Of a stretch of 64,000 nucleotides of DNA, positions 23,050-32,829 are shown piece by piece. The position numbers and the translations under genes are program-made. The DNA comes from Hydrangea macrophylla (taxonomy: Eukaryota > Streptophyta > Magnoliopsida > Cornales > Hydrangeaceae), in contig CM066982.1 of assembly GCA_033977485.1 (NCBI GenBank), positions 32,342,218 through 32,406,217 of the forward strand. Direction: 5' to 3'. Under the pieces are notes generated by a model, which saw only the letters and a list, made by a program, of their open reading frames with translations, was not told the origin of the DNA and ran no database searches. Positions within the stretch are counted from its first letter, which is position 1. The number at the start of each line of letters is the position of its first letter.

Positions 23050-24256
23050 ATGGTAGGACCCTTGAAAAATCACCAAGCGCGTATTGGAGCCCCAATCCCA
23101 GAGGGAATGGACCCATTTGGAGTTTTTGAAGCATTCATGCAACGGATGGAACATGTAGGCGATACCTACAATAATGCTAATTATCAACGACCAATCCAAT
23201 CCATAATTGCACCATTTCAGCAGAGGCAAACAGGGGACAAGTTTTTAGCAAATTTTTGTGGACTCCATCCCAAAAAGTTTGATGGACTAACGGAACCCTG
23301 GAAAGCCGAGCAGTGGATAAGGGAAATGGAGTTGATCTTTGAAGCATTGGAATGCAGCGAGCAAGAGAAGCGTTGTCTTGCTGCATTCCAGCTCACCTAT
23401 GTTGCCGCAGATTGGTGGGAGGCTGAGCGAGCCACTATAGGGATGAACATTGCGAGAATAATGCCTTGGGAAACCTTCAAGGGAAGATTTCTGGAGAAGT
23501 ACTTTCCCGAGGACGAAAAGGATCAACAGGAGAAGAATTTTATGAGCTTAGTTCAAGGAGGATGGACTGTACGGGAATATACTACACAGTTCGAGTGTCT
23601 ATCTAGTTTTGCTCAACATATGATAGGCACTTCGTAGAAGAAGGTGAAAAGATTTCATCAGGGACTGAATCCCCATCTACGCCATATGATGATTGGTCAC
23701 CTGAACTAGAGCTTTGAACGACTAGTCCAACTTGCTATAAGTCGAGAGAAGGATGTGTATCCTGTGCAGCAACCACAGACGAGTTGACCACAGCCATCAA
23801 GGAATTTCCAACAGAGGAATTTCCAAACCAAGCCGCCAAGGAATACCCAAGGTTGGAGACCTCAAGGAAATTTCCAAGGAAATAAGAGAACCTGGGATGG
23901 AATTAGAAAGCCTCAGTCAAGCTATTCTCTACCCAGCAATATCGCCAGTGGGGACCACAGCTATAGGCATTACTGACAGCTCTGCCGAGTAATAGTGGAG
24001 GATGTTTTGATTGTAGGAAGCCAGGACATATTGCAAAGTTCTGTACAGCTTCCAAGGTTAATCATCGGACGGATGCTATCTGCCAAAATTGCAACAAGCT
24101 AGGACACTTGAGCAGGGATTACCGTGCACCACGCTGAGGATACTATGCGGCACCAGTTTAAGGAATTTAAGGACCCCCGGATCAGAGTAGGATGAATGCT
24201 ATTATCCCAAGGGAAGCAGGTTGTAATGCAGATGAACAGCAGCATTTGGATGGTAC
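23050..24256 (+). pseudogene. gag: Gag of element A (degraded, cut by element B)
   Basis: Starting at ATG 23050, the gag domain runs to 23637 with AEQWIREME, CLAAFQLTYVAADWW, FLEKYFPED and YTTQFECLS. Stops follow at 23635 and near 23708. Further on there is a zinc knuckle, CFDCRKPGHIAKFC (near 24005), in another frame, and a second, CQNCNKLGH, whose last Cys has become Tyr. The order is as in chromovirus Gag. B is inserted at 24257, just before the protease, which resumes at 52771. Confidence 0.8.
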
Positions 24257-24304
24257 TGTAGACACCCCGATTTTGACCAAACGTCAAATTAAGGAGTGTG
24301 TTAC
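24257..24304 (+). repeat. 5' LTR of element B, first 48 bp
   Basis: Starts TGTAGACACC. It matches the start of the 3' LTR at 50133, where the first bases are altered to TATAGTACC. It is cut by element C after the TSD GTTAC (24300-24304). Confidence 0.85.
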
Positions 24305-25668
24305 TGATCTTGTCAGAATCAAGATATAAAAGTATTCTTTACTTTTCAAAGGATTTGCAGTGTGGAAGTAAAGGTCGAACCCACAGAGATTGATTACTAC
24401 AGCGATTTAATTTTAAAACCTGAGTCTAGTTAATTAGGGAAAACAGATTTGATTTTGAATTTAATTAAACTAATAACAATAAAAGTAAATCTAACTTATG
24501 AAAGCAATTAAAAGTGTTTTTAAATAATATTTAAAGGCAACCTAGGATTGCAAATCCACCACTAGTTTCATAATAGGAATATCTATGAATTACTTTAGCT
24601 TATTACGTTGGATGAATATGGGGAATTGTAGCTACAAGCCCAATTCCTCCGACAAGAAGATAATCATGGTTCAAGCACCAACATAATCCATCTGCGGGTA
24701 GCACGAATTATCTCACACTAAACTAGGGTTGTGATCTAATCCGTCTAACCTAGGCATGGACTATTCGGATACTTGATAGCACGAATCAATAAAGCACCAT
24801 CACATGTAAACAATCTAAACAAGCACAGCAAGAATAGATCGTTGAGCGCATCACAGTCAAAATAGATCTAAGACAAGAATAAACTTTGAAAGCAATGATT
24901 TAATCAATTAAAGTACGATTTATTTATAAAAATCTTCTAAACATATGACTGTCATCCATACATAATTGACTAAAACAAAAGCATAAATAAAACCCTATTA
25001 CTCATCTAGGGCTTCATTGAAACCCTAGATCAATGATCTAGCCGTCCATGGAAGTAGTAGATAGCAAGAGGTTGATGGAGGAGGCCATGGAAACCCTTGG
25101 TCTTCTTCTTCTTCTCCTTGCTTCCCTCTCTTCAATGGCTGGAAGTATGGTTGTAGAATGCGTGTATAATAATTGCCAACCCTCTAATTGAAGTAAAATA
25201 GAGTTTATATAGATTTACAACATGTTTTGGAAGCCTTTTCAACTCGAAACGGACTGAAACGCATGCAATTTACAGTCTGGACGTCGTGTAGCAGTCTCGT
25301 TTGCACAGGAGTCTTCAGTGTACTGAAATACGCAACTTTGGTTTTTGGGCATATCGCGCGAGCGGGTCGCGCGAGCGCGACATTTGAACCTTCGCGCGCG
25401 CGGACCGCGCGAGCGAATTATTGGGGGTCTCGCGCGAGCGGATCGCGCGAGCGATATCCTGGTTTTCGCGCCCGCGGACCGCGCGCGCGACTTGGATTTT
25501 TCAGCTTCTTTAGCTCTGCTTTTTCACCCTGTTTAGCCTGGTTTAGTTGATTTCTTCCAAAACCTGTCAGAAACTAGAAAACAGAGTAAAACTATACAAA
25601 AACAGAATAAAATGTACTAACAAATGCGCGTTAAAGGCATATAATTAGGATTAGTTCTCTCCCGATCA
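24305..25668 (-). repeat. 3' LTR of element C
   Basis: A 1364-bp LTR nearly identical to 31466-32829. In the minus sense it begins TGATCGGGAG at 25668. CpG-rich palindromic words lie at 25354-25490, and a TATA box reads CTATATAAAC at 25203-25212. The small plus-strand ORFs at 25227-25550 are translations of the CpG words, not genes. Confidence 0.92.
25203..25490 (-). promoter_or_regulatory. U3 CpG dyad cluster and TATA box, C 3' LTR
   Basis: Four near-palindromes of about 27 bp, each built of CGCGCGAGCG-type arms around a GGTC, GGACC or GGATC centre, are spaced about 37-40 bp apart (25354-25490). They lie about 140-290 bp upstream, in the minus sense, of the TATA box at 25203-25212. The same set is at 32514-32651 in the other LTR. 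Confidence 0.65.
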
Positions 25669-25680
25669 CACCCCCAAACC
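25669..25680 (-). other. Polypurine tract of element C
   Basis: The minus strand reads AGGTTTGGGGGTG directly before the LTR start TGATCGGG. This is the expected plus-strand primer site for reverse transcription. Confidence 0.8.
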
Positions 25681-27824
25681 TACATTTTGCTAGTCCTCGA
25701 GCAAAACTAAAATAAAAACTACTAATAAAAATCTATTCCATTTTCGTATGGATCAAGATTGCATTTAGCTTATGCAACAAGCCTTTTAAACCCTAGGTGT
25801 CCTTAGTCGGACGAGTGAAGTCTCGTGAGGGTTCTCATCAACAAGTCACCCACAACCATCTTTATTAACTTAGAAATTTAACAAGTTTTCTTAAAAACAA
25901 AGAACATAATATTCAATACTCCTTATTATACAACAAAGATTTGAAATAGAATAACGAACATAAAGAAATAGAATCAAACGTCTACATACATCATGAAAAA
26001 CAATCAAGTGCATGCAATGTACGAATCAATAGAGTTCCTCATAAAATCGCACGTGTGTGATATGGTAGTCAAATGAACACGCGCTTATCCTGAACTTGGA
26101 ATATAACTCGGATAACCGTCTAACTATGTCTCGACTACGAATCTCACAATGAATTACACTCAAAAATAAAACACTCAGAAACAGGTGTAATTTTTCTAAA
26201 ATATGTGAGTAAAAGAAATATGTTTTCAAGACGAAAAATGCTCACATACGACATGAAAAAGACGCATGACATGAAAGAACAGTAGTCTCATGGATAGGAT
26301 ACCAACAATCAAGAAAAAATAATCATTACCATATTTTAATCCCCTCCCATCATTTTCATATCCGAACCATGTCTCCTAGGATCAAATAGGACTTTCCAAA
26401 GGTTGTAATGTGGCTCAGGTAATGGAAAACGATAGAACGGATATGTTAGGTAGTTTTAGAATGGCATTGTAAGGCGTGTTCGATTTCTTTCATTCATCTC
26501 TTCTACCAACTTTTCATCTTTTCTTTCTCTCCATTCCTTTTCATTCATTTTCTTTCATTTTTTTTTTTTTTTCAACCTTCTCCTTTTTATTTTGTTTTCT
26601 TTTTCCTTTTTCCTTTCTCGCTTCTCAAATGAATATGCATTGAATACCAAGCAACTACCCCAATAGCATCTTATTTTCTTCTTCTCAATCAACACATCGC
26701 CTTAATACTACTAAAAGTTGATCACTCTTCCAGTGGTATACTCCAAGTTGATCAAGTTGGAGCTTTTAAAGAGGATAATGGTGAACAAAGAAAAAGAGGC
26801 ATTTTAACGGCTCAAGGGGCGAACTAAGGAAATTTTTTTCATTTATCGGTCGGTGGCAAATAAAGAGGGCCTAAAATCATTTCCTAGGGTTATATGGTTC
26901 TTCAATGTTTACGACGGAAGATTATTTAGCATGGTAACAACTATTTTAACTTGATTATCAACCAAAGCAAGAATAATGAGACTAAACAACAAGTAGATGC
27001 GCTAGTTCAATGAAATTCGACAAACACAAGATGTATTTATAACCCTCTAAACAGAAAAGATAGGCTCAAAAGCTCACCGGGTTTAGTCTCCACCATGTGT
27101 TATCTAGAAATCCGAATCATATTATAGTTCACAACCAACATGTATTCAAGCGACTACGTGCAGTGCATAGTTTATGTGCAAATCTATGATATAAAACTAC
27201 GATTCAAACAATACATAACTTAAAACGTTACATCATAACTTCAGTAAACGATTCATCACATCTTCTTTTGTTTACCATTCTATAACAATCATAATTACAT
27301 AACACGAAGTATCAACTAGCGATTGCAAAACCGTAGGTAACATCGTTTATTTAAACACACTTATTGAAAAAATTTTAAAATTTTGCATAAACTAATGTGT
27401 GCATACCCCCAAACCTAAACCTTTCATTGTCCCCAATGAAACAATAAAACGAAAGAAAGGAAAGTACTTAAGTAAGGAACGATAGTACCTTGATCTCGGT
27501 AAGCATAGAATAGGTGAACACAAAGGAATATGGCTATAAAGTTCAATGTTACCTGTTACTTCTTAATAAAAGAAAACAAACTAACAAAAGAATATTAAAA
27601 GGAAAAGAAACAGAAATATAAAATAGAAATTGAAAAACTAAACTAAATTAAACTAAACTATCAAATAGAAAAGAAATAAACGAAAAAGTATAAATGTAAT
27701 AAGGAAAACAACAACTAACTTGAACTAAACTGAAACAAATAAACAAGACAGAAACAAAAACATTATCAGAACAAATATGGGGGAAAGATACAGAAAACAA
27801 AGGAGAAAAACAGGAAAAAAGGAA
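25681..27824 (-). other. 3' non-coding region of element C
   Basis: About 2.1 kb without coding signal. There is a long purine-rich tract on the minus strand (26480-26625, pyrimidine on plus). The position is where RT, RNase H, INT and the env-like part would lie in an autonomous Athila. None is recognisable. Confidence 0.7.
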
Positions 27825-27857
27825 ATCGCGCGAGCGGCCGTCGCGCGCGCGAATATC

Positions 27858-27893
<36 letters not shown>

Positions 27894-28050
27894 ATTCGCG
27901 CGAGCGAGGTACCTCGCGCCCGCGATATCAGGCGCGAGGAGATCCTGAGGCCTCATAAAAAGAAAACAAAGAAAAAAACACTAAGGGACATACTCGCGCC
28001 AGCGGGCCGCGTGAGCGATGTCTCGCGCGAGCGGGCCGCGCGTGCGAGAA
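27825..28050. repeat. Internal CpG dyad cluster and poly-T run of element C
   Basis: Four more CGCGCGAGCG-type near-palindromes, like those in the LTR, lie at 27825-27851, 27896-27925, 27992-28018 and 28021-28049. Between the first two is a run of 29 T (27861-27889). The cluster sits about 200 bp past the end of the gag-pro ORF. Confidence 0.8.
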
Positions 28051-28193
28051 TGGTTTCTTCCACTTTTTGATTAAAATTATGTGTATAGTATTAAAATAAC
28101 TTAATTCCAACCCCCAAACCTATCCAGAATGTCCAAAACAGACACAAACAGACCCAAAAATGTCCAAAAATAAGAAAAACGAATGAAATAAAG

Positions 28194-28211
28194 CTTGGGT
28201 TGCCTCCCAAG
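28194..28211 (-). other. Hairpin after gag-pro in element C
   Basis: The 18-mer CTTGGGTTGCCTCCCAAG has 6-bp arms (CTTGGG/CCCAAG) around a 6-base loop. The minus-strand form, with GCGCTTCTTGGGAGGCAACC, is a sequence I know as common downstream of pol in plant Athila-type elements. Here it comes 48 bp after the gag-pro stop, which suggests that everything from RT to the end of INT was lost cleanly. Confidence 0.6.
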
Positions 28212-28258
28212 AAGCGCTAACTTTTACGTCTTTAGCTAGACCTTTCTAGCATAAGAAT

Positions 28259-30958
28259 TTATGGAGGCCGTATATCGGACTGTGTACCCCTAAGGATGTC
28301 AGGTAGAGCTCGATGGTAAGCAGAAATAACATCGCTTTGAATTAAATCGATTAACGGTTTAGCAGTATTTTCAAATCGATTTCTTACCTTTCGAGTAGAT
28401 TCAACATTAGGGTCCGAAATATTAGGATTCATCCACTCATCATCCTCTACATTATTTCCCGCACTTATATTTATTACGTTCTTAGGCCCAATATTCCGTG
28501 TAACCTCACTACCCTCCACACCTAGATAATCATCGTCTTTGGGAGGTTGATCAACAACATTAAAAACATTTAATTTTAATTGTATATTCCCGAACGACAC
28601 TTTCATCACCCCTGTTCTACAGTTAACACGTGCGTTAGCCGTGGCTAAGAATGGACGACCAAGAATGACAGGAGTGTGTTTCCTAGCATCTAGCACCGGT
28701 TCGGTGTCAAGGACCATAAAATCAACGGGATAGAAACATTGATCAACTTTTACTAATACGTCTTCGACGATTCCTCTAGGTATTTTAACAGAACGATCCG
28801 CTAATTGAATAGTAGCGGCCGTGGGCTTAAGTTCACCTAAACCTAATTGTTTATAGACGTGATAGGGTAAAAGATTAACACTCGCTCCTAAGTCAAGGAG
28901 AGCCCGATGAATGATAGTGTCACCTATGACACATGAAATCGTAGGCGTACCTGGATCTTTATATTTTGGAGGAGCGTGTTGGAATATAGAGCTTACTTTT
29001 TCTGTAAGAAAGACCTTTTTAGGAGTATGACTCCGTATTTTGCGTTTTTGTGTACAAAGGTCTTTTAGACATTTAGCATAAGCGGGAATTTGTTTAATAG
29101 CATCGAGGAAAGGAATATTGATTTTAACTTGTTTGAACACCTCGAGTATATCCTCAACCTTAGACTTTTTATTTGTAAGATTAGACGGTTCCTCAACGTT
29201 AGGTGGATATGGCATTCTCGGAGTAAAATTCGTTGGGACCGATTCTTTATCTTTTTGAATTCTATTTTGGCTCATGTCCTCACCCGTCTCTTTATTAGAG
29301 TTAATATTCATACCTTTCACATTCCCCTTCGGAATTTCTATTACCTCCTCCTCTCGGGTAGTCAACCTAGTTAAGACGGCGTTCACGTGTTCATTCGACC
29401 CTTTAACCTCATATTGTCCCTTAGGATTTTGGATTGTTTGACTAGGCAACGTCCCCTTGTTTCTACGACTTACTACAGTAGCTAGTTGTCCCATTTGGGA
29501 TTCAAGCTTCGCAATGGATTGCGTATGAGAGTGCACTATTTGTGCTTGTGCCTGAACTTGCGTTTCAATAGTCTTAAGGGACGCCAACACCTTTTCCTCA
29601 AAAATATTTCCCCTTGAAGGATTAGCATTAGGAGGCGGTTGTTGGTATTGGTTAGGTTGGAACTGAGGTCGATACGCATTAGGAAAATTAGTCGCCTCGT
29701 TAGGATTATTATTGTTATTTTTCCACGAGAAGTTAGGATGGTTTCTCCATGGCGCATCCGGATTATTAGTAGTTGCATTATAATTATTTCGTGGGTATTG
29801 TTGAATAGAATTAAGGTGTTGCTCCACAAATTCCGGAAATTGACTCGCCGATGGACATGCAAGTATCGAATGTGAAGGATCAGAACATAATGCACAAATT
29901 TCTCGAGCGGGTGAGGCTGTCGTTTGGTTCATCATTAGAAGTCGGTCAAGTTTGTTAGATAGTTCTTTTATTTCAATTGATTGACTTGACTCGAATTTTA
30001 CATCCCTCTTAGGTTGATTAAGATATCCTTCCGAACGGACAGACACCGTTTGGTGCATCGAATTCTCGCTTAACGTTTCAAACATTTTCCAGGCCTCGTC
30101 GGCGCTTTTGTGTAGGAAAGTTCCCGCACAAACGGCATCGACGGTGTTCCTAACAGAGGGAATAAGCCCCTCATAGAAGACCTGAACAAGTTGCCACTTA
30201 GGAACCTGATGATGTGGACACGAGCGTAATAATTCTTTAAATTTTTCCCATGTGTCGTAAAGGGATTCCCCATCTTGCATTACAAAATTGGTTATTGATT
30301 TTCTTATCTGGTTCGTACGCATAATCGGGAAAAACTTTTGTAAAAATGCGGTGTGTAAGTCTTCCCATGTTCTAATAGTGTTTGGCTCCAAAGACTGGAG
30401 CCAATATTTAGCTTTGTCCTTTAATGAGAATGGAAAGAGCCGCATTTTTAATTCATCATCAGTAAGATTTTGAATTTTCAACGTAGAGCATATGTCTTGA
30501 AAATCTCCTAAGTGTTTATATGGATCTTCATTTAAACGGCCATGGAAAGATGGAAGCAGCGAGATGGTAGACGACTTTATCTCAAAGTGAGATGCCGTCG
30601 CCTCCGGTAATTCAATACACGTTTGTGGCGTGTATGTCGTCGGAATAAAATAATCTTTAAGTGGAGGTGGTGGCGGTATATTAAGATTATTCATATTAGC
30701 TCCGTTATTTTGATTGTTATTGTTATTTCCACCGTCAGCCATTTTCATCGGTTTAATTTGAAAAGTTCGAGTTTTCCTTATCCGTTCACGGGTACTCTGA
30801 ATTTCGGCCTCAAACAACGACGACGGAATCGGAGTTGATTCGTCGTCTTGCAACCTAGCTATAGAAGCTTGGGTTGTGGACTTACTAGTTTTTAACGTAC
30901 GTTCAAGTTCAAGATCGAAAGATTTTAAATCTGGTTTATTTGAACGTGTACCCAACAT
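28259..30958 (-). CDS. gag-pro: Gag-protease polyprotein of element C (intact, 899 aa)
   Basis: A single open frame with no interruptions. In order: a low-complexity N-terminus with Asn and Pro runs (residues about 75-100); the retrotransposon gag domain (about 125-270) with YKHLGDFQDIC, KAKYWLQSL, FLQKFFP and FYEGL; a zinc knuckle CALCSDPSHSILAC (about 355); a Gln/Asn-rich linker; and an aspartic protease with the Athila-type catalytic motif LLDLGASVNLLPY (about 690) and an ILGRPFLATA block. The frame ends soon after, before any RT. Gag forms the particle and the protease matures it. With 99.5% identical LTRs, this protein could still be expressed. Confidence 0.92.
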   Translation of the reverse strand: MLGTRSNKPDLKSFDLELERTLKTSKSTTQASIARLQDDESTPIPSSLFEAEIQSTRERIRKTRTFQIKPMKMADGGNNNNNQNNGANMNNLNIPPPPPLKDYFIPTTYTPQTCIELPEATASHFEIKSSTISLLPSFHGRLNEDPYKHLGDFQDICSTLKIQNLTDDELKMRLFPFSLKDKAKYWLQSLEPNTIRTWEDLHTAFLQKFFPIMRTNQIRKSITNFVMQDGESLYDTWEKFKELLRSCPHHQVPKWQLVQVFYEGLIPSVRNTVDAVCAGTFLHKSADEAWKMFETLSENSMHQTVSVRSEGYLNQPKRDVKFESSQSIEIKELSNKLDRLLMMNQTTASPAREICALCSDPSHSILACPSASQFPEFVEQHLNSIQQYPRNNYNATTNNPDAPWRNHPNFSWKNNNNNPNEATNFPNAYRPQFQPNQYQQPPPNANPSRGNIFEEKVLASLKTIETQVQAQAQIVHSHTQSIAKLESQMGQLATVVSRRNKGTLPSQTIQNPKGQYEVKGSNEHVNAVLTRLTTREEEVIEIPKGNVKGMNINSNKETGEDMSQNRIQKDKESVPTNFTPRMPYPPNVEEPSNLTNKKSKVEDILEVFKQVKINIPFLDAIKQIPAYAKCLKDLCTQKRKIRSHTPKKVFLTEKVSSIFQHAPPKYKDPGTPTISCVIGDTIIHRALLDLGASVNLLPYHVYKQLGLGELKPTAATIQLADRSVKIPRGIVEDVLVKVDQCFYPVDFMVLDTEPVLDARKHTPVILGRPFLATANARVNCRTGVMKVSFGNIQLKLNVFNVVDQPPKDDDYLGVEGSEVTRNIGPKNVINISAGNNVEDDEWMNPNISDPNVESTRKVRNRFENTAKPLIDLIQSDVISAYHRALPDILRGTQSDIRPP

Positions 30959-31415
30959 AAACTAAAACAAAAGAAACGAAACTAAAAACAAAGACTGACT
31001 CAAATAAAAAAAACAAATAGCAAGCAATCACGCAACTAAGATAACAAGCACTCAACTACTATGATGCATGCAAATTATCCTGTAATGCAATGACCGCGTC
31101 AAGCCCAGCGCCCCGGGTTTCCTAGCTAATGCAGTGCAATTAACCTTAAACTAATGCAAATAGTGCGTCACAGCGCCCTGACTTACAGCGGTTTAAAGCG
31201 AATTCCAAAGGAAGCAATTTATTTAATTTTTATTTATTTTATTTTTGCATAAGCTCCTTTGATGTAATTAGCTGCTCCACTCGGAAACGTTGACTACAAA
31301 ATAAAAAAAACAAGTTAGTAACTAAAAACAAAAACAGAAAATAAGAAAAATAAACACTAATCTAATATTTACGAATTAACTAAACTACGATTATAAAACT
31401 AAAGGTAGTAATGCA

Positions 31416-31465
31416 ATCCCCGGCAACGGCGCCAAAAATTGATCCCCGGGAACGGCGCCAAAAAT
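31416..31465 (-). other. Duplicated primer-binding site of element C (tRNA-Asp type)
   Basis: A 26-bp unit is repeated head to tail next to the LTR. On the minus strand the outer copy reads TGGCGCCGTTGCCGGGGAT, the usual Athila PBS. The copy next to the LTR reads TGGCGCCGTTCCCGGGGAT, one base off. Each is followed or preceded by the same CAATTTT linker. Confidence 0.85.
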
Positions 31466-32829
31466 TGATCTTGTCAGAATCAAGATATAAAAGTATTCTT
31501 TACTTTTCAAAGGATTTGCAGTGTGGAAGTAAAGGTCGAACCCACAGAGATTGATTACTACAGCGATTTAATTTTAAAACCTAAGTCTAGTTAATTAGGG
31601 AAAACAGATTTGATTTTGAATTTAATTAAACTAATAACAATAAAAGTAAATCTAACTTATGAAAGCAATTAAAAGTGTTTTTAAATAATATTTAAAGGGA
31701 ACCTAGGATTGCAAATCCACCACTAGTTTCATAATAGGAATATCTATGAATTACTTTAGCTTATTACGTTGGATGAATATGGGGAATTGTAGCTACAACC
31801 CCAATTCCTCCGACAAGAAGATAATCATGGTTCAAGCACCAACATAATCCATCTGCGGGTAGCACGAATTATCTCACACTAAACTAGGGTTGTGATCTAA
31901 TCCGTCTAACCTAGGCATGGACTATACGGATACTTGATAGCACGAATCAATAAAGCACCATCACATGTAAACAATCTAAACAAGCACAGCAAGAATAGAT
32001 CGTTGAGCGCATCACAGTCAAAATAGATCTAAGACAAGAATAAACTTTGAAAGCAATGATTTAATCAATTAAAGTACGATTTATTTATAAAAATCCTCTA
32101 AACATATGACTGTCATCCATACATAATTGACTAAAACAAAAGCATAAATAAAACCCTATTACTCATCTAGGGCTTCATTGAAACCCTAGATCAATGATCT
32201 AGCCGTCCATGGAAGTAGTAGATAGCAAGAGGTTGATGGAGGAGGCCATGGAAACCCTTGGTCTTCTTCTTCTTCTCCTTGCTTCCCTCTCTTCAATGGC
32301 TGGAAGTATGGTTGTAGAATGTGTGTATAATAATTGCCAACCCTCTAATTGAAGTAAAATAGAGTTTATATAGATTTACAACATGTTTTGGAAGCCTTTT
32401 CAACTCGAAACGGACTGAAACGCATGCAATTTACAGTCTGGACGTCGTGTAGCAGTCTCGTTTGCACAGGAGTCTTCAGTGTACTGAAATACGCAACTTT
32501 GGTTTTTGGGCATATCGCGCGAGCGGGTCGCGCGAGCGCGACATTTGAACCTTCGCGCGCGCGGACCGCGCGAGCGAATTATTGGGGGTCTCGCGCGAGC
32601 GGATCGCGCGAGCGATATCCTGGTTTTCGCGCCCGCGGACCGCGCGCGCGACTTGGATTTTTCAGCTTCTTTAGCTCTGCTATTTCACCCTGTTTAGCCT
32701 GGTTTAGTTGATTTCTTCCAAAACCTGTCAGAAACTAGAAAACAGAGTAAAACTATACAAAAACAGAATAAAATGTACTAACAAATGCGCGTTAAAGGCA
32801 TATAATTAGGATTAGTTCTCTCCCGATCA
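31466..32829 (-). repeat. 5' LTR of element C
   Basis: The 1364-bp partner of 24305-25668. In the minus sense it starts at 32829 and ends at 31466 next to the PBS. The CpG dyad cluster is at 32514-32651. Confidence 0.92.

Larger units (their letters stand above)
24305..32829 (-). mobile_element. Element C: Athila-like non-autonomous GAG-protease retrotransposon
   Basis: Two 1364-bp LTRs (24305-25668 and 31466-32829) with ends TGATC...GATCA, TSD GTTAC (24300-24304 and 32830-32834), an Asp-type PBS and a PPT define a complete 8525-bp minus-strand element. The LTRs differ at about seven positions by eye (about 0.5%). It has one intact ORF for Gag plus protease and no trace of RT, RNase H or integrase, so it must rely on proteins from a related autonomous element. 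It is the youngest insertion in the window, three levels deep (in B, in A, in E). Confidence 0.92.

Noticed and set aside
25227..25550. Plus-strand ORF of 107 codons, Arg/Ala-rich, repeated at 32388-32711
   Set aside because: It is a translation of the CpG palindromic words in the two LTRs of C, antisense to the element. There is no domain and no start context, and it recurs only because the LTRs are duplicated.
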